Below the pieces are notes generated by a model. It searched no databases. It was not told where the DNA came from and saw only the letters and a list, made by a program, of their open reading frames with translations. Of a stretch of DNA of 5,809 nt, positions 3,496 to 5,809 are shown piece after piece. Where the stretch lies: positions 1-5,809 of the forward strand of contig CABKMN010000144.1 in the NCBI GenBank assembly GCA_902373525.1, in the 5' to 3' direction. The DNA comes from an uncultured Bilophila sp. Its GTDB lineage: Bacteria > Desulfobacterota > Desulfovibrionia > Desulfovibrionales > Desulfovibrionaceae. Both the position numbers and the translations under genes were made by a program. Each line of letters begins with the position of its first letter. Positions within the stretch are counted from its first letter, which is position 1.

Positions 3496-5511
3496 TTAAA
3501 ACTCCGGCGGGAGCTGGAGCATTTCCTCGTAGGTGAAGACGGGGCCGTCCACACACATGTAATGGCTGCCGACCTTGCAGTGACCGCACTTGCCGATGCC
3601 GCAGTGCATGTTCGTTTCGAGGGCCGTATAGATGTCCGACGGCTTCATGCCGAGCTGCATGAGGTCGCGGGCCACGGCCTTGATGCGGCGGGCCGAGGCG
3701 CAGATGATCGCCGAGGTGTTTTTCCAGTCGAGGCCGAGGCCGGGCAGGAGATCGTTGATATACCCGATGTGCGCGTCCACCTGATCGGTGGGCTTCGACA
3801 GCGAATAGTGCACCTCCACGCCGGGAACCTTCGCCCACTCGCGCAGGTCGTCCTTGAGTAGCAGGCCTTCGTAGGTCGAGGCGCTCGCCATGATCGCGAT
3901 GCGCCCGAAGTCCGGCTTGTTCTCGATGGCCCGGACCAGCGTGGCGCGCACGGGCGCGTGTCCCACGCCCGAACCCACCACCAGCAGGTCCCGGCCCTTG
4001 AGCGTCTCGTAGGGCAGCGGCACGCCGAACGGCCCGCGCAGGCCCATCATATCCCCGACCTTCAGCTTGTGCATGGCGCTCGTCACCTTGCCGACCTTTT
4101 TGACGTAGAAGGTGAAGGCGTCCTTCACCCGGTCGCTGAAGGGCACGGAAATGGCGATTTCGCCTGCGCCGAACACGGTGAGCATGAAGAACTGCCCGCG
4201 CAGGGCGGGACGGCCCTGATTGGGCCGGTCGCGGTAACGGACCGTAAACCGCTTGATGCCCTTGGCCTCTTCGAAAATGTCGATGATTTCCGCCACCAGC
4301 GGCGTATAGGGCTGCGGGTCGAACAGGCGTTCCTCACGCTCGTAATGCACGTTGAGCGCCGGGGCGGGCGCTTCGAGCACGTCTTTGGGCGTCCGTTCCT
4401 TGAGCTTCGTCACGATGTCCACCATGTCGATGGAGGCCGGGCAGATCGTCGAGCAGCGCCCGCAGCCGGTACAGCCCTTCATGCCGAAACGTTCCTCGAT
4501 GTATTGCAGCTTGTCGTAGAGGCGGTACCGCACCGCAGCCGTCTTGGAGCGCGGATTGTGGAACTCGGCGTTCCGGGTGAACGACAGGGACTGGCAGGAG
4601 TCCCAGACCCGGACGCGGGTGCCGGAGTGGGGCGTATCCTGCTCTTCCTCGGTGGTGAAGCAGGTACAGGTGGGGCAGACGCGCGTACAGCCGGTGCAGC
4701 CGATGCAGCTTGACGCGACGGCGTCCCATTCCGCGTCGTTGAAGTGCGCGGCGAGCACCTGCCGGACCGTAGCGGCGTCCAACGTGCGGCGGAAGGTTTT
4801 CAGCGCCTCTTCCTGAAGGGCCTTTTTGCGTCTGCGGCCCGTGAATTCGAGGTCGCGGTACAGGAACGGCGCGACGTGCGACAGCAGCGCCTTGCCCCGG
4901 TCCGATCCGGCTTCGACCCAGTACCAGTCGTTTTCCTGTTTTTCGCCCTTTCTGTGGTCCGGCCCGTAGTCCGGGGTCAGCAGGAGATCATACCCCTTGC
5001 CCGCCTGCATGCCGTATTCGGTGTGTGCGGTGATTTCCGCGAAGGGGCCCGTGCCCATCGAGGCGCAGTAGCATTCCGGCCCGGCGGTAAGGCAGTTCAC
5101 GGCGACGATGAACACATGCTGGCGGCGCAGATGGTAGTTGATGTCGTGGTGCTCGCCGAGGAAAAAGCGGTCCATGTAGGCCAGCCCGTAGGTGTCGCAG
5201 GGACGCAGGCCGAACAGAATCTTGTCCTCCTCCAGCAGCGAGGACGAGGAGGGCGCGCTGATGGCGGTACAGGTCTTTTCGTTGCCTTCCCAGCGGAAGA
5301 GTTCTTCGCGTTCACCGAACACGAAGCCCTTGGGGGCGACGGTCAGGTTGGTGTATTCGTCCGGCTCCATGAACCGGACCTCTTTCCGGGCGCGGCGCGA
5401 CCATATCCGCATCTGCGCGTTGTCCGGCGTGCCGCTCGGCACGAAGACCGAGTAGCGCGCCGACCAGCGCGTCAGCATTTCCGGCAGGTCCGATGCCTTG
5501 AACTTGAACAT
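3496..5511 (-). CDS. AsrA-AsrB-like fused Fe-S flavoprotein electron-transfer protein
   Basis: A 671-residue cytoplasmic protein joining two modules usually encoded separately. The N-terminal part (about 1-375) resembles AsrA and sulfhydrogenase HydB: GLRPCD (101-106), VNC-x6-CYC (138-149), SMGTGP (151-156), and two [4Fe-4S] motifs at C269/C272/C275/C279 and C347/C350/C353/C357, with extra C282 and C284. The C-terminal part (about 398-671) resembles AsrB, HydG and PyrK: an FAD-binding RGQFFML segment (438-444), the NAD(P) motif GSGVGHAPVR (513-522), and a [2Fe-2S] site at C637/C642/C645/C653 ending in CVDGPVF. It should pass electrons between NAD(P)H, FAD and the clusters. The partner could be a sulfite reductase (AsrC), a hydrogenase or a heterodisulfide-reductase-like complex; none is present here. 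AAGGAG (5517-5522) lies 5 bases before the chosen ATG; the frame runs on to 5580 only through repeat A. Repeat B follows the stop. Confidence 0.88.
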   Translation of the reverse strand: MFKFKASDLPEMLTRWSARYSVFVPSGTPDNAQMRIWSRRARKEVRFMEPDEYTNLTVAPKGFVFGEREELFRWEGNEKTCTAISAPSSSSLLEEDKILFGLRPCDTYGLAYMDRFFLGEHHDINYHLRRQHVFIVAVNCLTAGPECYCASMGTGPFAEITAHTEYGMQAGKGYDLLLTPDYGPDHRKGEKQENDWYWVEAGSDRGKALLSHVAPFLYRDLEFTGRRRKKALQEEALKTFRRTLDAATVRQVLAAHFNDAEWDAVASSCIGCTGCTRVCPTCTCFTTEEEQDTPHSGTRVRVWDSCQSLSFTRNAEFHNPRSKTAAVRYRLYDKLQYIEERFGMKGCTGCGRCSTICPASIDMVDIVTKLKERTPKDVLEAPAPALNVHYEREERLFDPQPYTPLVAEIIDIFEEAKGIKRFTVRYRDRPNQGRPALRGQFFMLTVFGAGEIAISVPFSDRVKDAFTFYVKKVGKVTSAMHKLKVGDMMGLRGPFGVPLPYETLKGRDLLVVGSGVGHAPVRATLVRAIENKPDFGRIAIMASASTYEGLLLKDDLREWAKVPGVEVHYSLSKPTDQVDAHIGYINDLLPGLGLDWKNTSAIICASARRIKAVARDLMQLGMKPSDIYTALETNMHCGIGKCGHCKVGSHYMCVDGPVFTYEEMLQLPPEF

Positions 5512-5531
5512 GGGTACTCCTTGGGAGGAAC

Positions 5532-5597
5532 GCCTCCGGCGGCAAGGGGCTACCGCCCCTTGACCCTGTCCGGGGGGCATGATGCCCCCCGAACCCC
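5532..5597 (+). repeat. Interspersed hairpin repeat, family A, copy 2
   Basis: The plus strand shares a 47-base block with the reverse complement of the element at 305-370 with one mismatch. It contains CAAGGGGC/GCCCCTTG (5543-5550 and 5555-5562, loop TACC) and a CGGGGGGCAT-G-ATGCCCCCCG palindrome (5571-5591). At the other site the element overlaps a gene 3' end. Here it lies in the leader of the asrAB-like gene in the opposite sense, about 10 bases beyond its Shine-Dalgarno. The leader mRNA would carry both hairpins just before the ribosome binding site. No plus-strand gene ends here. Confidence 0.75.
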
Positions 5598-5617
5598 CTC
5601 GGAACAGGTTGTATGAC

Positions 5618-5658
5618 GGCTTTCCGCGTAGCGTCTTTCAGGGGGAAGGCGGAAAGCC
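5618..5658. repeat. 10-bp inverted repeat upstream of the asrAB-like gene
   Basis: GGCTTTCCGC (5618-5627) and GCGGAAAGCC (5649-5658) are perfect reverse complements separated by 21 bases. It could form a stem-loop in a minus-strand leader of the asrAB-like gene or in a plus-strand RNA ending at the terminator at 5709-5729. I do not recognise a riboswitch class. No convincing sigma-70 or sigma-54 promoter for the asrAB-like gene was found between 5598 and 5757. Confidence 0.6.
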
Positions 5659-5708
5659 TCTTTGGCGACAATCCAGAATGCTGAGCCGGAATGGGGCTGT
5701 TTACCTAC

Positions 5709-5729
5709 GGCAACTTGATTGCCTTTTTT
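5709..5729 (+). terminator. Orphan plus-strand intrinsic terminator
   Basis: GGCAA (5709-5713) pairs with TTGCC (5719-5723) around CTTGA, followed by six T. A flanking ACGGC/GCCGT pairing could extend around it. No plus-strand gene precedes it, since 3496-5511 is coded on the other strand. It may end a small RNA starting in about 5598-5700. The stem is short, so chance is possible. Confidence 0.5.
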
Positions 5730-5757
5730 AGCCGTCCACGGGGAAGGCCGTGAAGAG

Positions 5758-5809
5758 GGATTCGATAAAGTCGAAAGTCTTGGGAAGAGGAGGGGAGGGG
5801 GCTCGGGGG
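5758..5809 (+). repeat. Interspersed repeat, family B, copy 3 (cut by window end)
   Basis: The first 33 bases match copy 2 with five differences, including the conserved TTCGA-N5-TCGAA (5761-5775) and GTCTTGGG. It then runs into G-rich sequence. The hairpin expected from copies 1 and 2 would lie just past the window. The G-runs at 5782-5809 also form a canonical G-quadruplex motif. By analogy with copy 2, a minus-strand gene probably ends shortly to the right. Confidence 0.65.

Noticed and set aside
2976..3536. Plus-strand open frame across the tRNA gene
   Set aside because: It overlaps the tRNA, its promoter and terminator and repeat B. The translation is composition-driven.
5512..5580. N-terminal extension of the asrAB-like protein to 5580
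   Set aside because: The extra 23 residues come from repeat A sequence. The Shine-Dalgarno AAGGAG is placed for the ATG at 5511.
3958..5616. Long plus-strand open frames (3958-4713 and 4744-5616) antisense to the asrAB-like gene
   Set aside because: Shadow frames of a high-GC gene, lacking ribosome sites and recognisable domains, while the opposite strand shows all cofactor motifs.
1..5809. CRISPR array, toxin-antitoxin pair, or transposase
   Set aside because: The repeats are few, hairpin-forming and unevenly spaced with no spacers. No small gene pair or transposase motif was found.

Overview
This is a 5.8 kb GC-rich chromosomal window with four protein genes, one tRNA gene and an unusually dense set of hairpin-forming interspersed repeats. 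The gene content suggests an anaerobic, sulfur-metabolising bacterium: a fused anaerobic sulfite reductase A/B-type electron-transfer protein, a NimA-like flavoprotein behind a CRP/FNR/HcpR-type operator, and good -24/-12 (sigma-54) promoter matches. With the repeat style, this fits Desulfovibrionaceae (Bilophila/Desulfovibrio-like). The assignment is inferred from gene types and sequence texture, not from a database match.

Layout. Positions 1-338 hold no credible gene. They contain a hairpin repeat (family B, copy 1), a perfect 30-bp inverted repeat with a GTAA loop (233-296), and a second repeat (family A, copy 1) that runs into the 3' end of the first gene. Positions 339-1217 (minus) encode a beta-hydroxyacid dehydrogenase-family NAD(P) oxidoreductase whose substrate motif resembles that of sulfolactaldehyde reductase (YihU). 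It is divergent from an SsuA/TauA/NMT1-type periplasmic binding protein (1361-2383, plus). Their 143-bp spacer carries a near-consensus sigma-54 promoter facing the dehydrogenase and a weaker match facing the binding protein. A bidirectional terminator (2442-2472) separates the binding protein from the convergent NimA-like flavoprotein gene (2497-2955, minus), which has a perfect TGTGA-N6-TCACA palindrome upstream. Next come tRNA-Arg(ACG) on the minus strand with its own promoter and terminator, an AT-rich spacer, and repeat B copy 2.

Positions 3496-5511 (minus) encode a 671-residue protein joining an AsrA/HydB-like 2x[4Fe-4S] module to an AsrB/HydG-like FAD/NAD(P)/[2Fe-2S] module. No catalytic AsrC-like subunit is adjacent in the window. 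Its leader holds repeat A copy 2. Further upstream are a 10-bp inverted repeat and an orphan plus-strand intrinsic terminator that could end a small RNA. Repeat B copy 3 begins at 5758 and runs off the end.

How the genes may work together: the divergent pair may serve uptake and reduction of a small anionic, possibly sulfonated, carbon compound, while the AsrA-AsrB-like protein may move electrons from NAD(P)H toward sulfite or another acceptor. This sulfur theme is inference. No defence system, CRISPR array or insertion sequence is present. The most notable material is the paired sigma-54 promoters, the sulfolactaldehyde-reductase-like motif, the domain fusion and the repeat families.
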